A stretch of 64,000 nucleotides of DNA, taken from Vigna angularis (Eukaryota > Streptophyta > Magnoliopsida > Fabales > Fabaceae). The stretch covers positions 12,970,501 to 13,034,500 of the forward strand of contig NC_068971.1 in the NCBI RefSeq assembly GCF_016808095.1, in the 5' to 3' direction. Under the pieces are notes generated by a model that had not been told where the DNA came from, did no database searches, and was given only the letters and a program-made list of their open reading frames with translations. Positions 24,886 through 37,733 of the stretch are shown piece by piece (position 1 is the first letter of the stretch; each line of letters begins with the position of its first letter). The position numbers were made by a program, and so were the translations under genes.

Positions 24886-27800
24886 AGGGAACGTTATAAT
24901 ATATATCTATATCATGTCTTTATTTTTAGAGGATATATCACGTTCAATATAAATAAAACATCCATGTCTAAAAATCATACCATTTCAGATCAATATTTCT
25001 TTCTTTCCTATAGTTTAATATGGTATCTAGAGTCTTTTTCAAAACTATGTTGGCTTGACCCCCTGCCTTAGGATGATAATTTCTTGGGGAAACCTTTTTC
25101 TTAGGTTTGCATGCACTATTCTAGTGCTGCCTCTGATGAGTTTTTGATGACCATCATTAGCTTCAGCAAACATAAGGTTGGGATTGCACTGTGCCTTATA
25201 ATGATACTTTCTTGGGGAAACCTTTTTCTTAGGTTAGCTTGCACTATTCTAGTGCTGCCTCTGATGAGTTTTTTGATGACCATCATTTAGCTTTGGCAAA
25301 CATAAGGTTGGGATTGCGCTGTGCCAACCTATCCAACCATCCTAAAGCCGATGCAAACCACCCATCAACATGCTTAAACGAGCGTCTTATCTCTTGTTCT
25401 GACCACAACTCCTGTTGGTGCATGGCAGCATGTGTAGTGGTGCCAGACAGTTGACCAACCTGTGCCCAGGTCACGTCCTTTATGTGCTCCTACCTATAGT
25501 AGTGGCGGATCCATTAGAGTTCGTTTGCTGGTCCAGTCTACTTCTTCACCAAGGAAAAAAATGTCTTCCAGCTCCATATCATCATTTAGAACAAATTTTC
25601 ATATCTTTTCCTAACCATATTGTTAGTATTGAAAAGATAGATGAGTTTAACTATTCAACTTAGGCTTCCAAAATTGGGTTATGATTAAGTAGGTTGCACA
25701 ACAAATCCTATCTTACGACAATTCCTGATTTTGTTCCTATAGAACAGTGTAAACAATGGATAAATCCATGCTCAACTATGTAGCGTTATTACATCTATAA
25801 TTCACACTTCGCTTAAACCTATTTTTTTTGTCCCCATGATATGTGCACTTCTATTTGGAGTGAGGATTGTGCTTCCCTTTATAGCAACGACACTCCGCCC
25901 ATACAAAGTGTGCAAAGAGCCCTATGTCTGTGTTATGCAACTTCATGCTGCCTTACATGATTTTAGCGAGCTCCTTCCCCCATATGCATATTTAAAGAAG
26001 GAATTTAAGAATCACAATGTTTATGACCTTAGGCTTGTAAGGTTTGCCACAAGAGTATTTTGGTACACATGATTTGATTCTGGGATCATGATATACCCTA
26101 CTATGACTTCTACATCATTTCCGGTTCCCCATGTCTTATAAAATAAACATACATACATATTTCACAATGGATATTGTTCAATATATTATATTATTAGATA
26201 TCCTAGATAGATATCTTATCTTTATCTTTTATTTTTAGTTATTTTGTTATTATTCTTTATTTGTATTTTGGGTTTAGTTCATATTTTCCTTATTATAAAT
26301 ACAGTACCTTATGTGGATTTTTCTACACAAGGGAGATTAATCCCATATAGTTTTTACTATATTCAATAGACATAACAGTGACAAGTGTTGGAAGCTACAT
26401 GGGGAACCACATTGTTCAACCAATATTACCCATGCATCTAATGTTGAGCCACCTGTTGCTCCCACACTACCAATTGGTTTATCTTGTATGTCTTTGACAA
26501 CATATGAAGACTTAATTGAATGGTGAGAGACACCTCAATCTACTAGTAACAATATTTTGGTGGCATATTGGCATTAATCTGCTTGTCCATATCAATCTCC
26601 AGTATTCGGGTCATTGACACTAGTGTAAATGTTCATATATCTGATAACCATTTTTTTTCTTATCCTTTACAACTACGGCCAATTTTCCTTTTATAACTAC
26701 TAGGAATGGTTCACAAACACAAGCTTGCAGCATGGGTAATATCCAACCCCTCTCATCCATTGCTAACATTGTTCTTTGTGTTCCTAAATTCCCTTTTAGT
26801 TTACTTTCACTGAAATCGAAATCCCATGACATCATCTTCACTTTCACTAAAATTAATGTTACCTTGTAAGACCAAATATTTGGTATGATGATTGGCGTTA
26901 GATATACGAGGCATGTCATTTAAGAAAACATGTTTGTTGGTTGTTTCATGATAGTCCCATTAAACAAGATTCATCTCATTTTTTTCTAGTTCATCTTGTA
27001 TTGTTGTTCCTTTTGGTTCTAAATATCTTATTGCTTTATTGATGATTATTACAAATGTACCTGGGTCCAGTTCTATGGTGAGTGCCTGGTCCAGTTCGCC
27101 GATGCAGATTTTCGCTTCCTCTTCTTTGGTTTGAGTGGGCTCACTCACTCTCTCGTAGCCTTTTCTTTCTCCCTCCACGCAATGTCAGATACATATTATA
27201 TACATATATTTGTTTTCTGATTTAAATTGTTTTTATTATTTTCTGTTGCGTGTTATTTGTTATACACTCTTAGAGTATAACTTAATGGCGAATTTGATTG
27301 CTACAAAGATTTCTTGCTTGCCAAAGAATACACAAAAGTCTATGGGCAAGGTTATTTTAGCACTTCTCTTGTTGCAAAAATGACATATATGAGACATCTT
27401 TTTTATAATTCAAATATTCACCATTGGACTATGTCTCGGCTTGACATCAAGAATACATTTTTGCATGGTGATCTTGATAGCGACATGAGAAACCTTTTGG
27501 ATTTGGTGCTCAAGGGGAGTGATATGGCCTAAAGCAATCATCCCATGCACAGTTTGGGCAGTTTTGAATTATCATCCAAAAATTTGGAATGACGTAGTGA
27601 TGTTGATCATTCAATGTTTTATTGTCATTCTCCCTAAGGATGTATGTATTTCTCATGGACAACATTGTTATCATAGGTAGTGGTGATAAGAAGGGTATTG
27701 TCCAACTAAAACGATATCTTAAAAGTTTCATTCAAAAGATCTTGCCTTGGTCTAGAGGTTGTATAGTCCAAGGATGGTTTGATCAAACTAACAAAAAGAA

Positions 27801-28529
27801 TATGCTGCCGACATTTTGGAAGAAACAGGGATGTTAAATGCTAAGCTTATGGGATATCAATGGATCTCAGTGTCAAACTTGTACCTGATTAGGGAGAACC
27901 GTATTTTGATCTTGGGAGATACAAGTTAGTTGGTAAGCTAAATTGTTTTGTTGTAACTTGTCCTAACATTGCCTCTGTAGTGAGTGTAGTAAATTAATTT
28001 TTCAACTCTTCCTAGTCAAGTTGTTGGTTATTATGATGCTAACTTGGTAGGGTCACCGTGTGATAGACACTTTACTTCAATATATTGTGTTCTTGTTGGA
28101 GGCAATTTAATATCATGGAAAAGTAAGAAATGAAATGTCATGGCAAGATGAAGTGTAGAAGCATAATACAAGATAATAATGACATTAGTCATTTATGAGC
28201 TCATATAGCTAAAAAAACTCAGCTTGAATTTGGAGAAGATTCCCAAATGCACCTTATATGTGTCAACTAGGCACCATTACACAATGCTTCTAATCTTGTC
28301 TTTCATGAGAGGACCAAATTCATTGAAGTAAATTGTCATTTCAAAAGGGAATAAGTGAAGTGTGAAAATATCACCCCTAAATTTTTCAGCTTAGTGAACA
28401 GTAGGCTAGCATATTCACCACGTGTTTAGGAGGACCAAAGATTGATCAAAATTGCATCAAGCCATGCACATGTGATTTATAAGCTCCAACTCGAGGGAGA
28501 ATGTTATAATTATAGAATAAGAAATAGAT

Positions 28530-28600
<71 letters not shown>

Positions 28601-31600
28601 ACAGTGTCTTTATTTATTCTCATATATCCTTATATGCTTCAGCTTTAAGGGGAGTGTTATAATTGTAAAAATAAAGTGTATATCCTATCATTCTTTATTG
28701 GAGAGGATATTGAATCTCTGTTTCTTTTGTATTGATTCCTTTTTCTCAATATGAATGAGGCATCCTTATTGTCTTAGAAACATACAGTTTCAGCTCAATA
28801 AACTCCATTATCATAGTTACGAATATTCTGTTTTTTGCTGACCTTATTGAATGTCTGCTGTGTCTGGTATGACTTTGTTCCATTTTCTGTGTTGTAGTCA
28901 TGTCAGGTTGATCTAGTGAAGGATGGTGGTCATATCTATTTCATTAAGTTTCTTGATAGCATGGAAGCATATCCAGAGCAACGGGCAATGGCTGCTTTTG
29001 TTTTGGCTGTGATTGTTGACGGTCATAGACGCGGCCAAGAAGCTTGTATGGAAGCTGGTTTGATTCATGTCTGCTTAAAGCACCTTCAGAGTTCATGTCC
29101 TATTGATTCACAAACTGAACCCCTTTTCCTTCAGTGGCTTTGCCTGTGTCTGGGGAAATTGTGGGAAGACTTCTCAGAGGCACAAACAATTGGTTTACAG
29201 GACGATGCAACTACTATATTTGCTCCTCTATTGTCTGAACCCCAGCCAGAGGTTTATGCCCTACTTATTGGTTCTATTTCCAGTTGCCAGATGATTACAA
29301 TTTTTGATGAATTAATCAAATAAATTTAGTCATTCAATTTATTGTTTCAGGTTAGGGCATCTGCTGTTTTTGCACTGGGTACCCTTCTTGATGTGGGATT
29401 TGATACATGTAGAAGTGTTGGTGGCGATGAAGAATGCGACGATGATGAAAAGTTTAGGGCTGAAGTTAGTATAGTTAAGAGTATGTTAGGTGTTGCTTCA
29501 GATGGGAGTCCATTGGTGAGGGCAGAGGTAGCAGTAGGTAGGTGATTAATATTTTGTTTTGAATTTGTGAATACATTTAATTTTCTTGTGATTAGATTGG
29601 TAGAGCTCAGACAGGAGGTTGTTGTTTTTAATATATATCATCATTGCAATTTTTTAATTATTTGCAAACAAGTTCCTAACAGCTGGTTGTTTTTGAACTT
29701 AGAGAAAGATGACAAGCCTTAAAACAAAGTAACTGTTACTGGTGAATAAGAAAGAAAATATCTGCAGAAAAAGTCATCAAACTTGCATCTAAAAACATTT
29801 TTATTTGTGTTTCTATTGTAGCTTCTAATTTTATTGCAATGCTGTTAATCAGTTTGTAGTCTAAGACAACTTAATGTTGTCAATAGAGTATAGGAGAGCT
29901 GCTATACTTTAGAAATGGATCTGAGGCATGTTGCTGACTTTTTTTTTTCAACTGTCAGCTTTAGCACGATTTGCTTTTGGCCACAACAAGCACCTGAAGT
30001 CTATTGCTGCTGCATATTGGAAGCCCCAACCTAATTCTTTGATTAATTCCTTACCTTCATTGGCTAATATAAAAGGTTCAGTTGGTGGATATCCTAAACA
30101 GAACCAACATATACCTCATGGAAGTATTGTTTCCCCTCAAATTGGTCCTATCAGGGTTGGAAGTGACAATTCTCCTGTGGTTCGAGATGGACGGGTCTCT
30201 TCTAGCAGTCCTCTTACTAGTTCGGGAATCATGCATGGGTCCCCATTGTCTGATGATTCATCTCATCATTCTGATTCAGGAATTCTAAATGATGGTTTCA
30301 GCAATGGAGTGGTTAACCACACTGGACCAAAGCCCTTGGACAATGCATTGTATTCACAATGTGTACTTGCTATGTGTACTTTAGCCAAAGATCCATCTCC
30401 ACGCATTGCAAATCTTGGTCGTCGAGTACTGTCCATCATAGGTATTGAACAAGTGGTTGCAAAACCAATGAAGTCTAGTGGTGTTCGAACTGCTGAATCT
30501 ACAGCTTCTCCAGCTCTTGCTGGACTGGCTCGATCCTCATCTTGGTTTGATATGAATGGAGGTAGATCTCTTTTTCAGTTTTACTTAATGGTTGATCCTC
30601 TTGGATAATAACTTCCAAAGCAGTTTCATGAAGTTTATCTCCAATTTTATTTGTTATAATCCCTGCTGCATTGTTGCAAGCCTTTCTGCTAATTATTGCT
30701 TGTTGCTCTGACAGGACATTTACCACTGACCTTCAGAACTCCTCCGGTCAGTCCTCCTCGCCCAAGTTATATAACTGGAATGCGTAGAGTCTGTTCATTG
30801 GAGTTTAGGCCCCACCTAATGAATTCTCCGGACTCTGGATTGGCTGATCCACTTTTAGGTTCTGGTGGAGCTTCTGGAACTTCAGATAGAAGCTTTCTTC
30901 CACAGTCAACTATCTATAGTTGGAGTTGTGGGCACTTTTCCAAACCACTATTAACTGCTGCAGATGATAGTGAAGAAGTATCGGCCAGAAGAGAGGAGAA
31001 GGAAAAGCTTGCACTGGAGCACATAGCAAAATGCCAGCACTCTGGTTTGGATTTCTCTTTTTATTTTTATTAAGTGTGTTGCTTACAGATGTATGGCTGA
31101 CATTCTATTTTTTCGTTGCAGATGTTAGCAGGCTTACAAATCCAATTGCTAAGTGGGACATCAAGGGTACACAAACAGCATTGCTGCAACCTTTCTCCCC
31201 TATAGTAATAGCTGCTGATGAGAATGAACGTATCAGGTATGTGAAGCTAATCCATAACTTTATAAGTTAAACTGGGACTGTTATGAAGCTGGGCATAGCT
31301 TTTTTAGTTTAGGTAATGTTAGGACAATTGTTTACAGGCCTATAAAAATCATCTGTGGTGAATTTCTAGAAGTAATATATTTCAAAATATATTCAGGGTT
31401 GGTAGCACTTGGAAGACTGAGTGACGTTTATTAGTTATGAGGACTTGACAACTGAATGACAATTACCTAGCATAATTTATACACAGTAGGAATTCAGACT
31501 TTTAACCTGGTTAGAGTATAATGATCTTTGGAGTTCTCTGCAGGATATGGAACCATGAGGAGGCAGCACTGCTTAACAGTTTTGATAATCATGATTTTCC

Positions 31601-33627
31601 TGACAAAGGGATTTCTAAGCTCTGCCTTGTAAATGAGCTTGATGATAGTTTGCTCCTTGCTGCTTCATGTACTTTTCTCGCCTGTTTAATATTATTATAC
31701 ATTTCATTCTCTACTTGTTAGTACTTTAATCTTATCGGTGAATCTTATGGTGCAGCTGATGGAAACATACGGATTTGGAAAGATTATACTCTGAAGGGTA
31801 AACAAAAACTTGTCACTGCATTCTCTTCAATTCATGGTCATAAACCTGGTGTGAGGAGTCTCAATGCAGTTGTTGATTGGCAACAACAATGTGGTTATCT
31901 GGTAAGATTATTTTTTTAATCATTCTTGGAAGTGTTGGAAATATTTCTCTTCCCCCATGTGTTAAATTGAATGTCTAATTATTTCCTCGTATTGTGAAGC
32001 TAATGATTTTCTTATGGTGTTCTTTGTTACATTTTTACATTTAACAGTATGCATCGGGTGAGATATCATCTACTTTGTTATGGGATGTTGATAAAGAGCA
32101 GCTTGTTAATACTATACCTTCATCATCAGATTGCAGTGTCTCAGCGTTGGTAAGCTTCAGCTATGCGAGAATGCTTTGTCAGTAATTTTGCTTGATATAG
32201 ACAGTTAAGCAGTTGTTTTACCTTGTGAGGGTTTACTAAATTTTCCAAGGTAATTGAGCTGAATTCCTGAGTTTTTGCTTGCCAACCTCATTTAGAACAG
32301 GTTTCTTTACTGATAAGTCGTGTTTTATAAAGCCTTTTTTTTAATAATGATCGATGGCTTCTTACTGTTGAAATGCCCCCGTGCCCCTTTTTCTGGGGCC
32401 TCTTCAAGGTACATGATTGTTTTTGAACGTGAAGACTGAAGCACCTTTGTTGATCTTATTGTATTTGCCTTTGCCATAGATAGTTGTCTATCTCAAATAA
32501 TAATGCAGTGGCCGCCCCCGAATCTGCTAAGGGCTAGTGTTATTTTCACTATTCTCAAGTTTTGTCAAACATTAAATAATAATTAAACCTAACCGATATT
32601 GATTCCCCATATTGATGATATTCACGAATCATCAATCATGACTGCCCCCTTTTAGTATTATTTTACTCGTTCCTTAACTACGTAATAAAGCAATTATCCT
32701 TTGATTTTTACACATTTTGTCATGTGGTTCAGGCTGCATCTCAAGTTCACGGGGGACATTTTGCGGCTGGTTTTGTTGATGGTTCTGTCAGACTTTATGA
32801 TGTCAGAATACCTGAAATGTAAGCACCTCAGATGAATTTCTTCCATCATGATGCAAATAATAGCATGGTTCTTTGTTAACTTTTATTGATGTGATTGAAT
32901 CCAGCATCATTGTTGTTTATCACCTACATGTTTTGATATGGTCATGCATGCATCTAATAATGAATTTATGATTTAATTTCCTCAATCAATACTAGTGTTT
33001 TAAGTTTTATCGTAAGTATAAAGCTTTTAAGGTCCAATTTAGAAGTCTCTGTCTCTGTAATCACTAATGGCAATAATGCTTCTTAGGCTCGTCTGTGAAT
33101 TAAGACCTCATACGCAAAGAGTAGAAAAAGTTGTGGGGATTGGCTTTCAACCTGGATTAGACCAAGGAAAGGTAAAAAGAGCATCTTCATAGTTTGATAT
33201 GTTTTTTCTTTTGAGTTGTCATTCTTAAATTTGTGAATTTGATTTGAAGTTGATTAATCAATTATGTCACACTGTTGGTTTTCTTCAGATTATCAGTGCT
33301 TCTCAGGCTGGGGACATCCAATTTCTTGATATAAGAAATGTTAGGAGCACCTATCTTACTATCGAAGCTCATAGGGGATCACTCACAGCATTAGCTGTAC
33401 ATAGACATGCTCCAATTATTGCTAGTGGTTCAGCGAAACAACTCATTAAAGTTTTTAGTCTGGAGGGTGATCAACTAGGCACCATTCGTTACTATCCTAC
33501 ACTAATGGCCCAGAAAATTGGTTCTGTAAGTTGTCTAAATTTCCATCCATACCAGGTGTTACTTGCTGCTGGTGCTGCAGATGCATGCGTTTGTATCTAT
33601 GCTGACGACAACACTCAAGCAAGATGA
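17038..33627 (+). CDS. RAPTOR1: RAPTOR (regulatory-associated protein of TOR), 23 exons
   Basis: Spliced product of 1370 residues, close to the ~1344 of Arabidopsis RAPTOR1B. RAPTOR is the TORC1 subunit that presents substrates such as S6K to the TOR kinase. Residues 1-115 are Ser/Ala-rich, then [16 protein letters not shown]. Exons 2-6 (residues ~116-322) form the caspase-like Raptor N domain, with [11 protein letters not shown] (His214) and YVFDCSA (Cys257) at the positions of the caspase dyad. Exons 7-14 encode the helical HEAT/armadillo region ([16 protein letters not shown]). Exon 15 holds a Ser-rich linker ([14 protein letters not shown]). Exons 17-23 (~1039-1370) form WD40 repeats ending DDNTQAR. 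The start at 17038 is the first ATG in frame with the conserved N-terminus. All 22 introns are GT-AG with consistent phase, so the gene looks intact. Intron 12 is bloated to 4.8 kb by a copia insertion. Confidence 0.96.
24834..24881. repeat. (CA)n(TA)n microsatellite in the 5' LTR
   Basis: About 17 bases of CA followed by about 31 bases of TA. It sits at the same LTR position as the (CT)n(TA)n tract at 28530-28598. Confidence 0.9.
25081..25330. repeat. 128-bp tandem duplication in the copia 5' region
   Basis: The block beginning TTCTTGGGGAAACCTTTTTC at 25081 recurs at 25209, and the two copies stay alignable to about GGTTGGGATTGCRCTGTGCC. Small indels separate them (TTTTT versus TTTTTT). Confidence 0.85.
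26192..26368 (+). repeat. Solo LTR nested in the intron-12 copia
   Basis: This 177-bp sequence (TATTAGATATCC...ACTATATTCAATA) closely resembles the two LTRs at 52804-52978 and 53820-53994 (shared TTATCTTTATCTTTTAT, TTTGTATTTTGGGTTTAG, CACAAGGGAGATTAAT-like blocks). It interrupts gag of the host copia. The flanking 5-mers do not match, so recombination or decay has altered the ends. Confidence 0.75.
28502..28800 (+). repeat. 3' LTR of the intron-12 copia
   Basis: It starts TGTTATAATTATAGAATAAG, includes a (CT)n(TA)n tract at 28530-28598, and matches the 5' LTR again at CATCC...CATTTCAG/GTTTCAGMTCAATA near 28760-28800. A second AAGGGGAG-TGTTATAATTGTAAAA block at about 28647 looks like an internal repeat of the LTR start; the 5' LTR has a comparable GGGAACGTTATAAT block near 24887. 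Confidence 0.7.
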
Positions 33628-34880
33628 ATCTGCATTTTTTTCCCATGATTTCATCGGTTGTCTCCAGCTCAGAAGAGTGCATCAAACATCACTCAGGAAC
33701 GCCACGCATATTTCTTGCAGTTGGGTAATCCTGTCATGATGCTTTAATCCCTCTCCGCTGTGAATACATCTGAAAATATTGGTAGGGGTATATTCTGCTG
33801 ATAGTGTATGCAAGATATTCATTAGCCTCCATGGTTAGAGGGTTGCACTCGACTGGAAGAAAATCGTGCTTATTGATTGGAGGCTTCGGCAAATAATGTC
33901 AATCGTCGTAAATGTGTGTAAATATCATTTTCTCCATAATTATTTTCTATTCCTGTTTTGCGTGCTATTCCCACCTTTTGTAAATTTTTGTCAGATTACA
34001 TAAGCTAGTTTGCTGACAAATGTGGTCCTGGAAATGGGGCATCTCACTCATGATTGTAGTTTCCGTTGAATTGGGGGACCCTTGTTTTTAACCAACGTGT
34101 AATTAAATTCAAGTTTGTCCAAGTGTGCAATTTCTTTTCTCAACCTAAATCTGGGTTTTCGCAATTTTATCTTTATACCATGACAACAATAACGCATATT
34201 AGCTAGAATTTTCAGTAAGCTGATTCTAGTGGTTTTGCCGTAACAAGGGGAAGTGATTTTCGACATCTAAAGTTTCCAATAAAATAAAAATGACCCGATC
34301 AAAACAAATAAGGAAAAGTCATGTGATTTGATGGGAGGCAGTTTCTTCTTGCACGTCCCATGTTTCCTCTTATTCTTACATGCTTTATTTTCGTGTTGTG
34401 TAATTGAGAAGTTAAAAATAATCTTTATATCATGCAATCTAAAGGTTTTCTGGATTAATATAATTCAGATTTTATTTTTGACTTTTGAATTTTACAACTC
34501 AGAAGTCATTTTAACCACTAAAAAATAGTTTAGATTGTTGAATCTACAAGTTAAAAATAATTTTCAGATTATATAATTTTTTAACAATTTAAAATGTTTT
34601 TTTTTTCTCCAAAAATATTATTTTTGAATTATACTAGTAAAAATTAACTCTGAAAAAAAATAATAAGAAAAAATAACTTTAAAATTCCACAATCTAAATT
34701 ATGTTTTCCAAATTACATAATTAAAAAATCTTATTTTAAAATAAAGAATTCCCAATTGTACAATCTAAATATCACCTCTTTTACTTTTGGATTATACAAT
34801 TTTAAAGTCATTTGTTATTTGACTTCAAAATTGTAAAATTAAGGACAATCGAAATGAATTTGTGACAGTGCAGGAAGAAG
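33628..34880. other. RAPTOR 3' region and AT-rich spacer
   Basis: 33628 to about 34000 should hold the 3' UTR and poly(A) site, but no canonical AATAAA was assigned. From 34395 to 34850 short degenerate motifs related to GGATTATACAATTT and TACAATCTAAAT recur on both strands. No coding region is visible. Confidence 0.4.
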
Positions 34881-37733
34881 CTCCCTTCACGGGATATTTT
34901 ACAAGGGCGTATGTTGTCAACAATTAAGGACATTGAACACGTTTATGAATATCAAGTACCTTTATAGTGGTCAGCGATCAATCGATGAACGAACGAGAAC
35001 CACTACCAAAAACTAAAATATTACATCAAATAATGTTCAAAGTCTGTCGTCTTATGGTCTGTTACACATAAAATAGGAAGAGTCACTTGTATCAATCTAG
35101 AACTTCCATAAGCTGCAACCAATACTGCCGGTCCCATATTTTCACTTACGACCCCCAACCATACCAGGTCCCATTGTCCCAGACAAGTTGGATGACGAAC
35201 CACTGCTGCTGGTCATCTTAACCTTTCCATTTGTGTCTCCGAAAACATTCAAATCTTCAAATAACCTGTAAAAGACGGAACAAAAGTCTTTTGTCCTGTT
35301 GCACTCTCTGGAGTTCCACCGGTACCTACTCTGTCAGGGAATGAATTATTGTGTAGCACGGGCATTACCCCTGGAGCAGAAGAATAAGATACTGTTGTAT
35401 TGGCTTCTGTTGAAATCACATTTGCAGCAGGCGAGTGATTTTGATAGTTGGCATATCCAGGTGTAGCTGCCCATGGCGGGGGAGGATATCTTGAAGGGTA
35501 TTGAAGATGTTGATTCTGAAATTGTTGCTGTGGCTGAGGTTGATGGCCATGCATGGTTTGAGGCTGATACTGTAGCTGGGGTTGAGGATGGCACTGTGAA
35601 CGGGGTTCGGGTGTTTGGTACTGTGGCTGATACTGTAGTGGTTGCGGTTCACTAGGGGGTTGCAAATGTTGTTGATGAGGGCTATATTGATGATGATATT
35701 GAGGTTGTTGAAATACATGTTGGGGTTGTGGCAGGGTTTGTGGTTGCAATTGCTCCTGTTGGGCGGGTTGATGATGGTGTTGTTGGGCTTCATAATGTGT
35801 ATGTGGAGAGGAGGGTGGGGATGGGGTTTGAGATTGGCATTGATACGTTTGATCTTGAGGCAGGGTTTGAAATTCTGACTGAGATTGATTCTGAGCCCAA
35901 GGGACAACGTAACTGTTGTACGGAAAATTTCCCAGATATGTTTGGGAAGCATGAGAAAGCCCCTAGTGAAAGACTGAAAAGAAAAACGTGCTTCAATAAC
36001 TGAGCCACAAAATATGGAACATGTTATCAGTTCTAACTGACCTCCGAAGTAGCTGTGCAAATTCATCTTCCTCATCATCACTCTGGCTCCTAGTATCAGA
36101 AAACACTATGCCTGGATAGGTAGCTTTAGGTGATGAAGAAGACTTTCCAGGGCTGGAGCTACAAATATTGGATTGATCTAAACTACATTGAGCTTCATTT
36201 GGCACAGTATTGGAACTTGCCCCTTGAATTGGGAACGGAGTACCAGAAGCAATTGCATCATGCCTTGCAAGCAAACTTTGAGTAATATCATTTAATTCCA
36301 GGCCTTGTCCAAGAAGCTCCTCGTCTCTACGAGAAAGCCAAGATGATAACAAAAGATTGTTCCACATATATGTGGACAGACTTCACAAAGTAACAAACAA
36401 GTACAAGAGAGTATGTGCCAGAAGGAAAAGCCGTGTGGAACTAACCCAGTTGTTGTTAGCATCTGCATCAACTTTTTCTGGTTTGTGCGACAGCGATCGA
36501 CAAGATCAATAATTACTTCTTCTTTTACAGCCTATAAAGCATAAAACCAGACACTAAGTCATTTTCACTTAGCAGACAGGAGATTTCAGAATGCCAAGCA
36601 AAACAGTATAACTTACTGCACGATCGCTAGGATTTGCAGCCTGCAACATGTCACTCAAAAGATCTAAAGCATATCGCATGGAGTCCAAGCTTGGCATACT
36701 GAATATCTCAAGACCAGTTAGCTAAAATACAGATTTGGCAACACAAAAGTTGACACAAAGGATGGACAGAGGAAGCAAGGGTGAAAAAAGGAAGCCGAGA
36801 TTAACCTTAAACTTTCTATCTCTGTTGCCATAGTTTCATCCAGTGTTTTTGATGAATTGCTTGCCATCCAATATCCAGCTGGCATATTTCTTGAAGTTGG
36901 ATGGGTAGAAGGAGGAGTAAATATTGCAGCTGCATCCGGTGTGCGCTTTGGAAAAACTACTCCATATTGCTGACATTCATATAATCCAACACACTATGAC
37001 GATGATATAATCTGATGGTCATTGAATTACAACTCGCATGTGGCTATGGCTTACAGATATCAATTCAATCCTTAAAATGTAAATTTGCAACAAACGGGAT
37101 GATGGTTGGGTTTTGCCAGGGGACAATTCTCCACGCGGAGGTGATGATAAAATTAAGTGTTTTGAACCTTAAAAAGTTAAAATTCACCCATTTCTCACTA
37201 AAGAATTGCAACACTTAGGAAACTTTTAGCAAAACTTCGGAGTTATTTTGATGCGACACATTTACTTACAAACAACAAATTTGTGTACATGTCACAATAA
37301 GAAGTAAAAGTGTCTTCTTAAAATTTGTAACCTCACCCATAAGATGAACCAGATTGTCTATCATTTAAAGAGTATTGACAAAAGTCACGAATATTATTTT
37401 GAAAATCTAGCATCCCACTCTGCACATGAAATTATCAACAAAGAGTTGGATAAAAACCGATCAAGAAATTTTATCAAGTAGACAGCTACCTTTAACTCCT
37501 TACATGCCCGATAGTACTGAGGATGTTTACCACCTGATCCCCCGAATGCCTCTTGCCATAAGTCCAGCAATATTAAGATTTTATCCCTCACTTGCATACC
37601 TTCCTAAATTATAATTACATTTGTTTCATGTCAGACGAGACAAATCAAATAAAAAAAAATAGTTTGCTGGAAATAGTAGTAATTTAATATAGAACCCATC
37701 CATATTTTGATTAGTAAATATTAGGTTTAAACC

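Larger units (their letters stand above)
24778..28800 (+). mobile_element. Degenerate Ty1/copia element in RAPTOR intron 12
   Basis: The element lies sense to RAPTOR. The 5' LTR starts TGTTATAACTATAGAATAAGG at 24778 and is followed by a tRNA-Met-type primer site (TGGTATCTAGAG at about 25020). Internally there are gag remnants (25620-26100, with a YSND block; WKLHGEP zinc-knuckle tail near 26395), a protease remnant (about 26600), RT pieces (27310-27530, including [14 protein letters not shown]; 27640-27830) and RNase H pieces (28060-28430). The 3' LTR starts TGTTATAATTATAG at 28502 after GAGGGAGAA. Numerous stops show it is dead. Little or no integrase remains. No clear 5-bp target duplication was seen, so the 3' end is approximate. 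Confidence 0.8.
17038..33627 (+). other. RAPTOR1: Exon map of RAPTOR
   Basis: Coding exons read from conserved protein and GT-AG borders: 1 17038-17382; 2 18960-19062; 3 19502-19584; 4 19661-19819; 5 21290-21406; 6 21520-21677; 7 22287-22441; 8 22576-22720; 9 22802-22880; 10 23062-23163; 11 23752-23835; 12 23944-24054; 13 28898-29251; 14 29351-29537; 15 29959-30561; 16 30715-31044; 17 31122-31236; 18 31544-31668; 19 31756-31901; 20 32048-32149; 21 32733-32818; 22 33087-33171; 23 33289-33627. The lengths sum to 4113 nt, divisible by three. Large introns 1 (1.6 kb), 4 (1.5 kb), 6 (0.6 kb) and 10 (0.6 kb) hold no recognisable transposon. Confidence 0.9.

Noticed and set aside
26960..27178. 72-residue acidic minus-strand frame inside the intron-12 copia
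   Set aside because: Lies within a decayed copia in the opposite orientation and matches no family I recognise; a translated search would be needed to revive it.
35473..36081. Several overlapping frames on both strands in the last exon of TOL copy A
   Set aside because: They are artefacts of low-complexity Q/P/H codon repeats in the pseudogene; only the frame homologous to copy B is meaningful.
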